In this document: piece after piece, positions 9,584 through 18,559 of the stretch
Layout: each line of letters starts with the position of its first letter
Position numbering within the stretch: position 1 is the stretch's first letter
Source: Priestia abyssalis
GTDB taxonomy: Bacteria; Bacillota; Bacilli; Bacillales; Bacillaceae_H
Assembly (NCBI RefSeq): GCF_002019595.1
Contig: NZ_KV917369.1
Coordinates: 899,815 to 963,814, forward strand
DNA length: 64,000 bases
Reading direction: 5' to 3'
Notes under the pieces: generated by a model
What the model was told of the DNA's origin: nothing
Seen by the model: the letters and a program-made list of their open reading frames with translations, nothing else
Database searches by the model: none
Position numbers and translations under genes: made by a program

Positions 9584-10360
9584 ATGTCTAACGTTATATA
9601 TAGAGTGGAAAATTACATCGGTTATGTAACAGTGAATCGTCCGGAAGTATTGAATTGTTTTAATTATGAGACCCTTATTGAACTTCAAGAAGCTGTGGAT
9701 GCGATTTATGCTAACCAGGACATCCGTGTGGTTATTTTCACAGGAGCAGGTGACAAAGCATTTAGCGCGGGTGTAGATTTGAAAGAAAGAAAGACATTAA
9801 ATGAAACGCAAGTAAGAAGAAATGTCAAAGCCATTCGAGATGTGTTTAACAGTATTGCAGGGCTTCCCCAGCCGACCATTGCCGCCGTTAATGGTTATGC
9901 ATTGGGTGGAGGGCTTGAATGGCTATTGTCTTGTGACTTTGCCATAGCAGCCGAAGGTGTATCAGTAGGACTAACGGAAACAAGTTGGGCTATCATACCG
10001 GGCGCTGGCGGTACACAGCGGCTGCCGAGACTAATCGGTGAAGCAAAAGCGAAAGAGCTTATTTTTACTGCTAAAAAGTTGACAGCGGAAGAGGCACTTG
10101 ATTTAGGCATTCTTTTGAAAGTGGTGCCGCGTACCGAACTGCAAGCTGTCTGTGAAGAATTGGCTGCAGACATGATGAAAAATGGTCCGGTTGCATTAAA
10201 ACAAGCGAAATATGCCATCACTCAGGGAATGAATACGGATTTGCAAACAGGGCTTGCCATTGAGGCAAAGGCATATGAGCTGACAATTCCTACAGAAGAC
10301 CGATTAGAAGCCCTTAATGCGTTTAGTGAACGGAGAAAACCGCAATTTACAGGTCAATAA
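9584..10360 (+). CDS. Enoyl-CoA hydratase/isomerase (crotonase family)
   Basis: 258 residues from the ATG at 9584, which follows AAGGAGAG; earlier in-frame ATGs have no site at suitable spacing. The oxyanion-hole segment DKAFSAGVDLKE and the NGYALGGGLEW motif are present. Glutamates equivalent to the two catalytic acids of crotonase are visible in GGGLEWLLSCD and, 20 residues on, in GLTETSWA, so hydratase activity is plausible. It sits 170 bp after the thiolase behind a hairpin, so it is probably a separate or attenuated part of the same catabolic unit. It would hydrate the enoyl-CoA made by the dehydrogenase at 2773. Confidence 0.92.
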   Translation: MSNVIYRVENYIGYVTVNRPEVLNCFNYETLIELQEAVDAIYANQDIRVVIFTGAGDKAFSAGVDLKERKTLNETQVRRNVKAIRDVFNSIAGLPQPTIAAVNGYALGGGLEWLLSCDFAIAAEGVSVGLTETSWAIIPGAGGTQRLPRLIGEAKAKELIFTAKKLTAEEALDLGILLKVVPRTELQAVCEELAADMMKNGPVALKQAKYAITQGMNTDLQTGLAIEAKAYELTIPTEDRLEALNAFSERRKPQFTGQ

Positions 10361-10488
10361 GTTAGAGTTATTTATAAACTATAAGCGGTTTAAAAAGGCG
10401 CTGACCCATAAGTCCGAAAAAGGAAGGGAATCTTGTTTTTGTCAATTAACCTTTGATTTTATTGGATTTCCCATGAGGGTTCATTTTC

Positions 10489-10540
10489 AGGAGGGTGACT
10501 CAAAAGCAAGTTTTTTGTGCTTTTGAGTCATCCTCTTTTA
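10489..10540 (+). terminator. Intrinsic terminator after the enoyl-CoA hydratase
   Basis: TGACTCAAAAGCA (10496-10508) pairs with TGCTTTTGAGTCA (10518-10530). Flanking GAGG and CCTC extend the stem and TCTTTTA follows. Confidence 0.8.
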
Positions 10541-10546
10541 TACTTG

Positions 10547-10740
10547 TCTAGAAAATTGGACATGACCAAAGAACGGCCATGTCCAATTTCTTAGACTTAA
10601 GCGGCTGTCTCCTCCTTGCGGGGTTGGTGCCATCCTCTTAGGTGAGAACCCTTGAGGGCCTATTCAAGTTGTCCGGATAACCGATTGTGAAAGTCTCTCG
10701 GTGGGATGAAGATGTGTCGAGTTTTTAAGTGGAATATATA
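10547..10740. repeat. Interspersed repeat, copy B (full length)
   Basis: Begins with a hairpin (10548-10594: TCTAGAAAATTGGACATG, loop AAAGAAC, then the complement). It runs on through AAGCGGCTG, CTTGAGGGC, TTCAAGTTGTCCGGAT, CCGATTGTGA, GTCTCTCGG, GATGTGTCGAGTT and GGAATATATA. The copy at 61785-61980 has the same blocks in the same order; the one at 32786 keeps the first half. The rest of the 10361-10838 gap shows only the terminator and AT-rich promoter-like sequence. Confidence 0.8.
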
Positions 10741-10838
10741 AATGAATGTATAATGAAACTTAAGTTTGTTTAATAAAAGCTAAGTTTAGAAGAATAGACT
10801 CGGGAATTTCTACAATAACGGGACGGGAGAAGATACAT

Positions 10839-12170
10839 ATGCGAAGCTATTTGATCTTGCTGATGTGCGGATTATTTTTAATTCAATATTTTGTTCAAAG
10901 CCGCTGGCTGGAATACGTGGTTGTGGTCATGGCGTTTGCTGCTTTTGCAGGAAGCGTTACGAAAGCCAGTTCTATGCCAAGATGGCTAGGAATGATCATG
11001 ATGGGATCGGGAATGGTGTTAGAGTTTCAAAAAGGAGGGGGAATCGAAGGAATCAGCCGGGGGATGTCCATGAATCTTCCGTTGCTAACCCTTGTCATTT
11101 TGGTTCCGCTTCTTTCGCTTCCTTTGAAACTCGATGGAGATTTTGAAATTATCCATGCGGTGTTACGCCGTTTGAAGCACCATCCTCGAAAGCTTTTTGC
11201 AGGTATTACAAGCGTAGTGTTCCTGTTGGGGCCTATTTTAAATCTAGGCTCCATACGCGTTGTCGATGATTTACTTAAAAATCTCAAGCTTCCTTCTGTT
11301 ATTCTCGCTAAGAGTTATTTAGTAGGCTTCTCAACAACGATGGTCTGGTCGCCTTATTATGCGTCTGTCGGCTTGGTTCTTTACTATCTGAAGGTTCCGA
11401 TGGGGGAGTATTTGCCCTATGGAATTGGGATGGCTTTTCTTTTCCTATTTGCAGGAAACGTCATATTTTGGATTTGGTCACGCCGTCATCCTATCGGTCA
11501 TGAAGAGCCTGTTACCGAACAATCGTCGAATATTAGAATAAGCCATCTACTCCGTTTAGGATTAAAAATTGCAGGGTTTATGAGTATTACCTTGTTAGTG
11601 GAATATCGGACTCAATGGTCAATGCTTGTAATCGTTAGTCTTTTTTCTATCGCATTTCCTTTATTATGGGGAATCGTAACGAAAAAATGGAAATTGCTTC
11701 TCTCACAGTTGATCGACTTTCGGGATAAGGGTGTACCAATCATGAACAATGAAATTTTACTTTTTACGAGTGCAGGGCTTTTAGGTGCTTCTTTGCAAGA
11801 CACTAGCTTTGGCAGTGGAATTAAATACTTCCTTAACAGCATGGCGCATCAATCGTTCCTCTTGTTTGCGATCGTAGTGATGGCAATTGTGATTATCATG
11901 TCCTTTGCAGGGATACATCAGCTAGTCACCGTTACCGCTTTGGTCACTCAAATGAATGCTGTGGAACTGGGGACAACCACTCATGTACTCGCCATGCTTT
12001 TGATGCTTTCGTGGTCAGTGTCATCGGTCCTAAGTCCATTAAATCCACTGAATTTGCTGGTAAGCAGGCTTTCAGGTTTTTCAGGAATTGAAACCGGAAT
12101 TCGTATGAACGGGGTGCACCTATCGATTGTCACATTAATTGGTTTACTAGTTATCACCATGATTCATTAG
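10839..12170 (+). CDS. Polytopic membrane protein, transporter-like, family not recognised
   Basis: 443 residues with about 11-12 predicted membrane helices and no signal peptide. The start follows GGGACGGGAGAAG. Features include a glycine/proline-rich segment FLLGPILNLGSIRVVDDLL near residue 130 and a matching half near residue 390 (SSVLSPLNPLNLLVSRLSG). This internal symmetry is typical of secondary carriers of the ion-transporter superfamily (DUF401-, ArsB- and NhaD-like proteins). It may be an organic anion or ion transporter. Monocistronic, with a repeat copy upstream and a decayed gene downstream. I do not assign a substrate. Confidence 0.75.
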   Translation: MRSYLILLMCGLFLIQYFVQSRWLEYVVVVMAFAAFAGSVTKASSMPRWLGMIMMGSGMVLEFQKGGGIEGISRGMSMNLPLLTLVILVPLLSLPLKLDGDFEIIHAVLRRLKHHPRKLFAGITSVVFLLGPILNLGSIRVVDDLLKNLKLPSVILAKSYLVGFSTTMVWSPYYASVGLVLYYLKVPMGEYLPYGIGMAFLFLFAGNVIFWIWSRRHPIGHEEPVTEQSSNIRISHLLRLGLKIAGFMSITLLVEYRTQWSMLVIVSLFSIAFPLLWGIVTKKWKLLLSQLIDFRDKGVPIMNNEILLFTSAGLLGASLQDTSFGSGIKYFLNSMAHQSFLLFAIVVMAIVIIMSFAGIHQLVTVTALVTQMNAVELGTTTHVLAMLLMLSWSVSSVLSPLNPLNLLVSRLSGFSGIETGIRMNGVHLSIVTLIGLLVITMIH

Positions 12171-12254
12171 ATTTGGGATAAATGCGGGTATGCTATGATA
12201 AATGGTTCAAAAGCAGCAGGAGGAGAGCCGCATGAAAACACATGTAAAAAGAAG

Positions 12255-12510
12255 AGATGACATCCGTATCTGCTTCCGCTTTGGCTGCATTCACTTTCGT
12301 TAATGTTCTGCCGACACTTGCTGATTTTCCGGCTCTGCGGACGAGCATCGCAAGAAGGGACGCAATTACCCAGCCTGCGGCTAAAAGAAGAGCCACTTTT
12401 AAAATGTTCGGAATGGCTCCCGTAATGGATGAAAGCATACCGACAAGTGGTGTGGCGATAAAGCTTAATTTAAAGATGTTAAATACGATGACTAAAGGAT
12501 AAACCTCAAA
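12255..12510 (-). pseudogene. Remnant of an MscS-like conserved TM-helix protein
   Basis: On the minus strand an open frame from about 12510 reads PLVIVFNIFKLSFIATPLVG and then ITGAIPNILKVALLLAAGW followed by VIASLLAMLVRRAGKS. This is the pattern of the repeated TM_helix domain of MscS-related channels (IPNIL...GWxIAxLxxxLVRR). There is no start codon with a ribosome binding site, and after AEADTDVISS the homology-like part ends abruptly. On the plus strand at 12219-12257 a good AGGAGGAG plus ATG opens a frame that stops after eight codons. Two gene stubs therefore abut near 12255, consistent with a deletion scar. Confidence 0.6.
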
Positions 12511-12747
12511 TTATGCAATGAGATTTTTTGACAAAAAAATACAAGAGAATACCTTACAAAATATGTAAGGCAACCTTACAACATTGGTGAAGAAGCCATT
12601 TAGGTGTGGGATAATCTGATTAATAGTTCAAGTGTTAAGGTGTTACGGCAGTAAAGAGGAAAGAAATCATATACAGAGAAAGGAAGGTACGTTCGTACAT
12701 ATCTATGTTTTGCCATTTTGAAAAAACAAGGATAATGGAGGGAAGTT

Positions 12748-14373
12748 ATGAAAGCAAAAATCACCTATCTTTTAGCAGCGATCGCACTAACCATTGCTCT
12801 AACCGCATGCTCCAGTCAATCGACGAATAAGAGCGAAGAAGGCTCTAACAATCCACCATCGAAGGATGGAGGTACACTGATTGTTGGAATCGAATCTGAG
12901 ACAGATGTGCTAGATCCTCATCGAGCGGGTGGATGGGTAACGATGAGAGTGAATAATCAAATGTACGAACCGCTTATCGGAGAAGATTTAAGCAAATCAT
13001 CAGAGGAAGCACCGGTACCAGAACTCATTCCTGTTTTGGCAAAAGAATGGGAGGTATCAGAGGATGGAAAAGTGTATACGTTTCATTTAAGAGAAGGCAT
13101 TAAGTTCCATGACGGGACCCCATTTAATGCCCAGGCTGTTGAGTTCAATGTGAAAAGATTAACAGATAAAAGTTTTGAATATTATGATAAGTTAGGTGCA
13201 GCAAGAACGTTTAGAACATGGAAATTTTTCGAAAGTGTCAAGGCGGTAGATGAAAATACACTTCAAATGACCTTATCACAACCGTTTTCAGAGTTTCCTA
13301 GAATGCTCGCACAAATCAACTCTTTGCAAATCATTAGCCCTGAAGCAATCAAAAAATATGGAAATGACGGTTTAGGAGAACATCCAGTCGGTACAGGACC
13401 ATTCAAGTTTGAAAAGAGGACAAGAGGTGAAGGAATCACGCTCGTAAAAAATGAGGATTACTGGGGAACGAAGGCTCATCTTGATAGCGTTGTGTTTAGA
13501 CCGCTTTCTGATTCCGCGAGCCGCGTCTTGGCGATTCAAAACGACGAAGTGGATATTATTGCCGTCCCGCCGCCGGACGCGATCGAGAATTTAAAACAAA
13601 AAGGATATGAGATTGTTTCCGGAACGCCGCCTCATGTATGGTACATGACCTTTAATTTTGAAAATGACATCATGAAAAACCAAAAAGTTCGTCAGGCCAT
13701 CAATTATGCGATTGATCGGGAAGGCATTGCCAATGAGTTGTTAAAAGGAACGGTCCATCCGGCCTACACGATTCAAAGTCCAGGAAACATGGGCCATGAT
13801 CCGAATGAAAAATGGTATGAATATGACCCGGAAAAAGCAAAAGAATTACTCGCAGAAGCAGGATACAAAGACGGTTTCACGACGACTTTACGGACATCAG
13901 TCGATGGTTCGGGGCAACTTCTTCCTGTCGATATTGCGGAGTGGATCCAACGGGATTTGAAAAAAGTCGGCATTGATTTGAAACTGGATACTAAAGAGTG
14001 GATTTCTTATTTTTCCCAATATAATGAAGGGATGCCGAATGATGTAGGAATGAATCAAATGTCTTCAGGCCGAACAACGCCATACTTTTTAGCTATGGTG
14101 GCACATTCACAGTTCAAGGCACCTGGCGGCTTTAACTCAGGTAAATATATCAATTCGAATCTGGATAAAGTGATGGATGCGGCTTCAACCTCCGTTAATG
14201 AGCAAGAAGCGTTGGAACAATGGAAAAAGGCTGAAGCAATGATTATGGAAGATGCGGCTTTCGCACCGATTGTAAATGACTCTGCACCTTATGTCGTCCA
14301 TTCAAGAGTGAAGGATTTTGTCGTACCTGCAGAAGAATGGTACACATTGGCACCGGTTTGGCTTGGAAAATAA
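12748..14373 (+). CDS. ABC transporter substrate-binding lipoprotein (SBP family 5)
   Basis: 541 residues; GGAGGGAAGTT precedes the ATG. The signal peptide ends in a lipobox (LTAC, Cys at about residue 21), so the protein should be lipid-anchored on the outer face of the membrane. The mature part shows family-5 signatures: YEPLIGED, YTFHLREGIKFHDGTPFNA and KVRQAINYAIDREGIANELL. It delivers peptides, glutathione, nickel or similar ligands to the permeases encoded next. It is followed by an intergenic hairpin and the four remaining importer genes. The amidase and M20 hydrolase at the end of the run suggest an amide- or ureido-containing ligand. Confidence 0.95.
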   Translation: MKAKITYLLAAIALTIALTACSSQSTNKSEEGSNNPPSKDGGTLIVGIESETDVLDPHRAGGWVTMRVNNQMYEPLIGEDLSKSSEEAPVPELIPVLAKEWEVSEDGKVYTFHLREGIKFHDGTPFNAQAVEFNVKRLTDKSFEYYDKLGAARTFRTWKFFESVKAVDENTLQMTLSQPFSEFPRMLAQINSLQIISPEAIKKYGNDGLGEHPVGTGPFKFEKRTRGEGITLVKNEDYWGTKAHLDSVVFRPLSDSASRVLAIQNDEVDIIAVPPPDAIENLKQKGYEIVSGTPPHVWYMTFNFENDIMKNQKVRQAINYAIDREGIANELLKGTVHPAYTIQSPGNMGHDPNEKWYEYDPEKAKELLAEAGYKDGFTTTLRTSVDGSGQLLPVDIAEWIQRDLKKVGIDLKLDTKEWISYFSQYNEGMPNDVGMNQMSSGRTTPYFLAMVAHSQFKAPGGFNSGKYINSNLDKVMDAASTSVNEQEALEQWKKAEAMIMEDAAFAPIVNDSAPYVVHSRVKDFVVPAEEWYTLAPVWLGK

Positions 14374-14392
14374 TGGCAGTAGGATGGCCTAA

Positions 14393-14425
14393 GAGGTTGA
14401 AAAGCATACCTTTTGAGTTATCCTC
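14393..14425 (+). terminator. Intergenic hairpin between binding protein and permease genes
   Basis: GAGG (14393-14396) with CCTC (14422-14425) and AAAAG (14400-14404) with CTTTT (14410-14414) form a stem. There is no T-run, so it may reduce read-through or stabilise the upstream binding-protein message. Sequence resembles the hairpin at 10489. Confidence 0.45.
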
Positions 14426-14559
14426 CTGAAGGGGCCCGTCATGAGAATCCAGTAAAATCAAGCATTCAGTGACGAGTCCTTTCAGTAAAAGAATGTTGGT
14501 GTCCTATTTAGAATTCATGAGACAGCCATTTTATCTTAAATCAAAGCGGGGGTGACTGA

Positions 14560-15513
14560 ATGTTTCGATATACGTTTTCTCGAATGGTCTCTACCATTCC
14601 GGTATTGTTTGGTGTTACGATTATCGTCTTTTTGCTCATTCAATTAATTCCCGGAGATCCTGCACGGACCATTTTAGGCGGTGAAGCGACACCAGAAGCG
14701 ATTGAAACGTTAAGAGAAGAAATGGGATTGAATAAACCGTTTTTTGTGCAATACTTCACATGGTTGACAGAGATTATTCAAGGAGATTTAGGCTATTCTT
14801 ATACTCTTCATACACCCATCGTTCAAGAGTTGTTGCCCAAGTTTTTAAACAGCATGATCTTAACTGGAGCGAGCCTTCTCATTTGTATTTTATTGGGGAT
14901 TTCATTCGGTCTGGTCAGTGCTTTAAAGAATGGAAGTGTGTTTGATAAAGTCAGTATGGGTTTTGCCATCATAGGTGCCAGTATGCCGGTATTTTGGGTA
15001 GCCCTCATGCTTATGTGGCTATTTGCAATCAAGCTGCAATTATTCCCTGTGAGCGGAATGTATAACATGAGAAACCCGGGGGGATTGTTCGATTTACTTC
15101 ACCATCTAGTTTTACCCGCTTTTGCCACTGCAACCGTATCAATTGCCGTCGTAGCAAGGCTTTCAAGAAATACGGTAATCGAGGTATTACAGCAAGATTA
15201 TGTAAAGTATTTTCAATCATTTGGTTTATCCGATGCGAAAATCAACTTCTTTCATGTTATCAGAAATGCCCTTCCCCCTATTATCAACATTACTGGTTTG
15301 CAAGTTGGCTACATTATGGGAGGGGCTTTGTTTAGTGAAATTGTCTTTAACTGGCCTGGTATTGGCCAATTGCTGTATGCCGCCATCACTTCTAACGATT
15401 ACCCCATGATTCAATCTGGCATTTTATTAATCGGATTGACCTTTGTTGTGGTCAATTTACTTGTTGACATGATTAACATTTGGCTGAGTCCAAAGCTGCG
15501 CGATTCTCTTTAA
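14560..15513 (+). CDS. ABC transporter permease, DppB/GsiC type
   Basis: 317 residues, full length for the family; the ATG follows GCGGGGGTGACTGA. Six membrane helices. The N-terminus reads MFRYTFSRMVSTIPVLFGVT and is followed by the diagnostic QLIPGDPARTILGG and then GLNKPFFVQYFTWL. The coupling loop near 15180-15260 contacts the ATPase, and FNWPGIGQLLYAAITSNDYP closes the family signature. First permease of the importer that begins with the lipoprotein at 12748. Confidence 0.95.
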   Translation: MFRYTFSRMVSTIPVLFGVTIIVFLLIQLIPGDPARTILGGEATPEAIETLREEMGLNKPFFVQYFTWLTEIIQGDLGYSYTLHTPIVQELLPKFLNSMILTGASLLICILLGISFGLVSALKNGSVFDKVSMGFAIIGASMPVFWVALMLMWLFAIKLQLFPVSGMYNMRNPGGLFDLLHHLVLPAFATATVSIAVVARLSRNTVIEVLQQDYVKYFQSFGLSDAKINFFHVIRNALPPIINITGLQVGYIMGGALFSEIVFNWPGIGQLLYAAITSNDYPMIQSGILLIGLTFVVVNLLVDMINIWLSPKLRDSL

Positions 15514-15542
15514 AGCAATGGAAGATGAAGGAGGGAGCTTAT

Positions 15543-16448
15543 ATGTTTTCCACATCTCAATGGAAGCTGGCATTTAGAGCATTCATCAGCGATAAAGCCG
15601 CAACGGCCGGAATGCTGATCATTATTGGAGCGCTATTTGTGGCATTGTTTGCCCAATGGATTGCCCCGTATGATCCAAATGGTGTGGCAGAGGGAAGCAG
15701 CCGTTTATCTCCTCCTGGGACAGATGGGCACCTGCTGGGAACAGACCAGCAGGGAAGGGATATAGTGAGCCGGCTTATTTACGGCACCCAAACATCGCTT
15801 GTTTCGGCGGTTATACCGGTCTTGATTTCAGCGGTCATTAGCATCGTGCTCGGGATTATAGCCGGTTACTACCAGGGCTGGATCGGCAATGCCATTATGA
15901 GGGTCATGGATGTATTCTTTGCATTCCCGGCTGTTCTTCTAGCGATTGCGATTGCGGCCATTTTAGGCCCGGGGCTTCTCAATGTCATTATCGCCATGAT
16001 CATTGTTCGTATCCCGTATATGACTCGTGTCGTGTACACGGATACGCTGCAAGAAAGTCAAAAGGAATATATAGAAGCAGCGAAGTCATTTGGTGTCAGC
16101 AAATTGGAAATCATGTTTAAACAAATTTTGCCGAACGTTCTTCCTTCTTTAATCGTCTACAGTACGACCATAGCGGGTGTCACGATCATCACAGTGGCAG
16201 GGCTAAGCTTTATTGGTCTTGGTGTTCAGCCGCCTAATCCCGATTGGGGGAGAATGGCCAGTGAAGGAAGTGACGTATTGATGCAAGGGCATGCCTATGT
16301 CACCTTCTTGCCGGGATTCGCCATTTTACTGCTATCTTTTGCCTTCAGCATGGTAGGAGACGGCTTGCGAAATGCCTTAGACCCTCATGAACGATCAAAA
16401 GTGAAGAAAAAGGAACGTACGGAAGAGAGGATACAAAAACTAGCATGA
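15543..16448 (+). CDS. ABC transporter permease, DppC/GsiD type
   Basis: 301 residues from the ATG at 15543, which has GAAGGAGGGAG upstream; an earlier in-frame ATG inside the previous gene has none. Contains LLGTDQQGRDIVSRLIYGTQ, the DppC family mark, and the GLSFIGLGVQPPNPDWGRM motif near the C-terminus. It pairs with the product of the gene 30 bases upstream. The C-terminal tail is rich in Lys and Glu (KVKKKERTEERIQK). Confidence 0.95.
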   Translation: MFSTSQWKLAFRAFISDKAATAGMLIIIGALFVALFAQWIAPYDPNGVAEGSSRLSPPGTDGHLLGTDQQGRDIVSRLIYGTQTSLVSAVIPVLISAVISIVLGIIAGYYQGWIGNAIMRVMDVFFAFPAVLLAIAIAAILGPGLLNVIIAMIIVRIPYMTRVVYTDTLQESQKEYIEAAKSFGVSKLEIMFKQILPNVLPSLIVYSTTIAGVTIITVAGLSFIGLGVQPPNPDWGRMASEGSDVLMQGHAYVTFLPGFAILLLSFAFSMVGDGLRNALDPHERSKVKKKERTEERIQKLA

Positions 16449-16549
16449 TTATAGAAACGAGGGATTTTTGCCTTATTAGAAAATCAAGAAAGTGTTGATG
16501 TGTAAAGAAATGCTGCCGGTTCATACGAGGGAAATAAAGGGGGATATCA

Positions 16550-17584
16550 ATGAGCGCTGTTTCATCTGTTATGGAAAAGAAAATCCATCCTTTGCTGAAA
16601 GTGGAGAATTTGACGACTCAAATCAAAACACCAGATGGAATCCTCACAGTGTTGGAAAATGTTAATCTCACAATGAAAAAAGGAGAGATGATGGCCATCG
16701 TCGGGGAATCGGGATCAGGAAAGTCCATGACGATCCACTCCATTTTGCAAGTGATTCCTAAAAAGCTTTTAAATGGTTATCAAGGAAAGGTGGAAGTAGA
16801 AGGGACAGAAATTCTTTCACTAAATGAAAAGGCCATGAAACAGATAAGGGGGAGGAAAATTTCACTCATCGCTCAAAATGCGATGACTTCATTGGATCCA
16901 TCCTATAAGGTAGGATCACAAATCGTCGAAATTATCACGTCTAAGACGAATCTATCAAAAAAAAATGCCAAAGAGAAGGCTCTTGATTTACTGCAGCAAA
17001 TGGGAATCGACGAGCCGCTGCGAATCTACCAATCCTATCCTCACCAGCTCAGCGGGGGATTAAGGCAAAGAGTGGTCATTGCCATGTCATTGGCATGTGA
17101 CCCTGATTTGATCATTGCCGATGAACCGACCTCCGCACTAGATCCAACCGTCCAACTGCAAGTATTAGATTTGTTGAAAAAAGTGAATAAAGAATTGGGG
17201 ACCGCCGTGTTGATGATTACCCATGATTTTGGGGTCGTTGCTCGAATTGCCGAAACGGTGGCTGTTATGTACGCCGGACAAATCGTCGAAAAGGGGCGTA
17301 CAAGTGAAGTAATTTTCAATCCGAAACATCCGTATACGCAAAGCTTATTAAAATGTATCCCTGATTTAACTTGGATATTTGATGAGAGTAAGAGGAAGCA
17401 AGCATTATGGCAAATCCCTGGAGAGCCGCCCAATCTTTTACATGCCATGGAAGGTTGCCGCTTTGCCGACAGATGTCATGCAGTGGAGGAACGATGCCAT
17501 TCCACCAAACCTTTATTGAAAAAGGGAAGCCACACTCAGCCTGATCATGTGGTACGGTGCTTATTAGCGGAAGGAGAGGATTAA
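16550..17584 (+). CDS. Peptide-type ABC transporter ATPase, DppD/OppD type
   Basis: 344 residues; AAAGGGGGATATCA precedes the ATG. Walker A GESGSGKSM (about residue 58), ABC signature LSGGLRQRV, Walker B LIIADEPTSALD and the H-loop ITHDFG are all intact. The C-terminal oligopeptide extension has the Cys-rich GCRFADRCHAVEERC region typical of OppD/DppD. It overlaps the start region of the second ATPase and forms a heterodimer with it. Confidence 0.95.
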   Translation: MSAVSSVMEKKIHPLLKVENLTTQIKTPDGILTVLENVNLTMKKGEMMAIVGESGSGKSMTIHSILQVIPKKLLNGYQGKVEVEGTEILSLNEKAMKQIRGRKISLIAQNAMTSLDPSYKVGSQIVEIITSKTNLSKKNAKEKALDLLQQMGIDEPLRIYQSYPHQLSGGLRQRVVIAMSLACDPDLIIADEPTSALDPTVQLQVLDLLKKVNKELGTAVLMITHDFGVVARIAETVAVMYAGQIVEKGRTSEVIFNPKHPYTQSLLKCIPDLTWIFDESKRKQALWQIPGEPPNLLHAMEGCRFADRCHAVEERCHSTKPLLKKGSHTQPDHVVRCLLAEGED

Positions 17585-17586
17585 TC

Positions 17587-18420
17587 GTGGAAAAGAGTCC
17601 TTTAATGGAAGTGCGGAATTTGCAAAAGGTGTACGGCGGACGTCAAGGGTTGCTTCTTCCCAATAAAAAGGTGACTGCTGTCCATGATGTGAGCTTTTCT
17701 ATTCAAAAAGGGGAAACTTTCGGGCTCATTGGAGAATCAGGTTCAGGGAAAACGACCGTCGGACGAATGATTCTCCGATTAATCGAACCGACAAACGGAA
17801 GCATTATCTATAATGGGACATCGCTAAGAGAGTTATCAGCGAAACAAATGGCTGTTCTTCGCCGTAAAATTCAAATTGTTTTTCAAGACTCCGGTTCCGC
17901 TTTTAACCCGCGGATGACTTTAGGGGAGCAAATTGCCTACCCTTTACTGAAGTTTGGAGAATATGAAGATAAGGATGATGTAAATCGAAAAGTGTATGAC
18001 ATGCTGGAAGTAGTGGGGCTGCGAAAAGATTTTGCCCTCCGCTATCCCCACGAATTATCGGGGGGGCAAAGACAAAGGGCGGGTATTGCCCGATCGTTAA
18101 TTCTGAAGCCGGAATTTTTAGTGTTGGATGAACCGGTATCTGCATTGGATGTGTCGGTGAAGGCACAAATCATCAATTTGCTTCAAGAGCTGCAGAAGGA
18201 GTTACAACTAACCTATTTATTCATTGCTCATAATTTAGACTTAGTCGCCTATTTTTGTGACAGGGTGGCAGTAATGTCGAAGGGGCAGATTGCAGAAACA
18301 GGCACAACCGTCAGTTTGTTTCGTAATCCTCAAACGGATGTGACGAAGAAGCTGCTCGGTTCCATTTTGACACTGGACGGAGACTTAGGGAATGTCCAAA
18401 AGAAGTTTTACAGTGCTTAA
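17587..18420 (+). CDS. Peptide-type ABC transporter ATPase, DppF/OppF type
   Basis: 277 residues from the GTG at 17587, preceded by GGAAGGAGAGG and starting two bases after the previous stop. Walker [11 protein letters not shown]-loop region [16 protein letters not shown], signature LSGGQRQRA and Walker [12 protein letters not shown] are intact. It is about 40 residues shorter than usual OppF proteins and lacks most of the C-terminal oligopeptide domain, ending shortly after [12 protein letters not shown]. All catalytic motifs are present, so it should be functional. Confidence 0.93.
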   Translation: MEKSPLMEVRNLQKVYGGRQGLLLPNKKVTAVHDVSFSIQKGETFGLIGESGSGKTTVGRMILRLIEPTNGSIIYNGTSLRELSAKQMAVLRRKIQIVFQDSGSAFNPRMTLGEQIAYPLLKFGEYEDKDDVNRKVYDMLEVVGLRKDFALRYPHELSGGQRQRAGIARSLILKPEFLVLDEPVSALDVSVKAQIINLLQELQKELQLTYLFIAHNLDLVAYFCDRVAVMSKGQIAETGTTVSLFRNPQTDVTKKLLGSILTLDGDLGNVQKKFYSA

Positions 18421-18445
18421 GTTTGCTAAAAGGGAATGGACATGA

Positions 18446-18559
18446 ATGAATATGACCGAGTATTTATCAAAAGTGTTAAAGATTGAGAGTAAAGCAGTAC
18501 CCGTTGATGCGGCACCGTCTTTTACGTATATGTTTGAAAAGGAGGAACAACATGGATAA
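18446..18559 (+). CDS. Possible small protein upstream of the amidase
   Basis: A 37-codon frame (MNMTEYLSKVLKIESKAVPV...) is open from 18446 to a TAA that overlaps the first codons of the amidase (ATGGATAA). AAAGGGA lies ten to fifteen bases upstream. Codon choice and amphipathic composition look coding, and the overlap would couple its translation to the amidase. Small partners of amidases are known (GatC- and AtzG-like), but this is shorter and I see no firm homology. It could also be a fragment or a leader peptide. Confidence 0.35.
   Translation: MNMTEYLSKVLKIESKAVPVDAAPSFTYMFEKEEQHG

Noticed and set aside
12527..12569. TTGACA followed by CCTTACA/TGTAAGG inverted repeat upstream of the binding-protein gene
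   Set aside because: A -35-like box is present but no convincing -10 at the right spacing; the short inverted repeat alone is not enough to call an operator.
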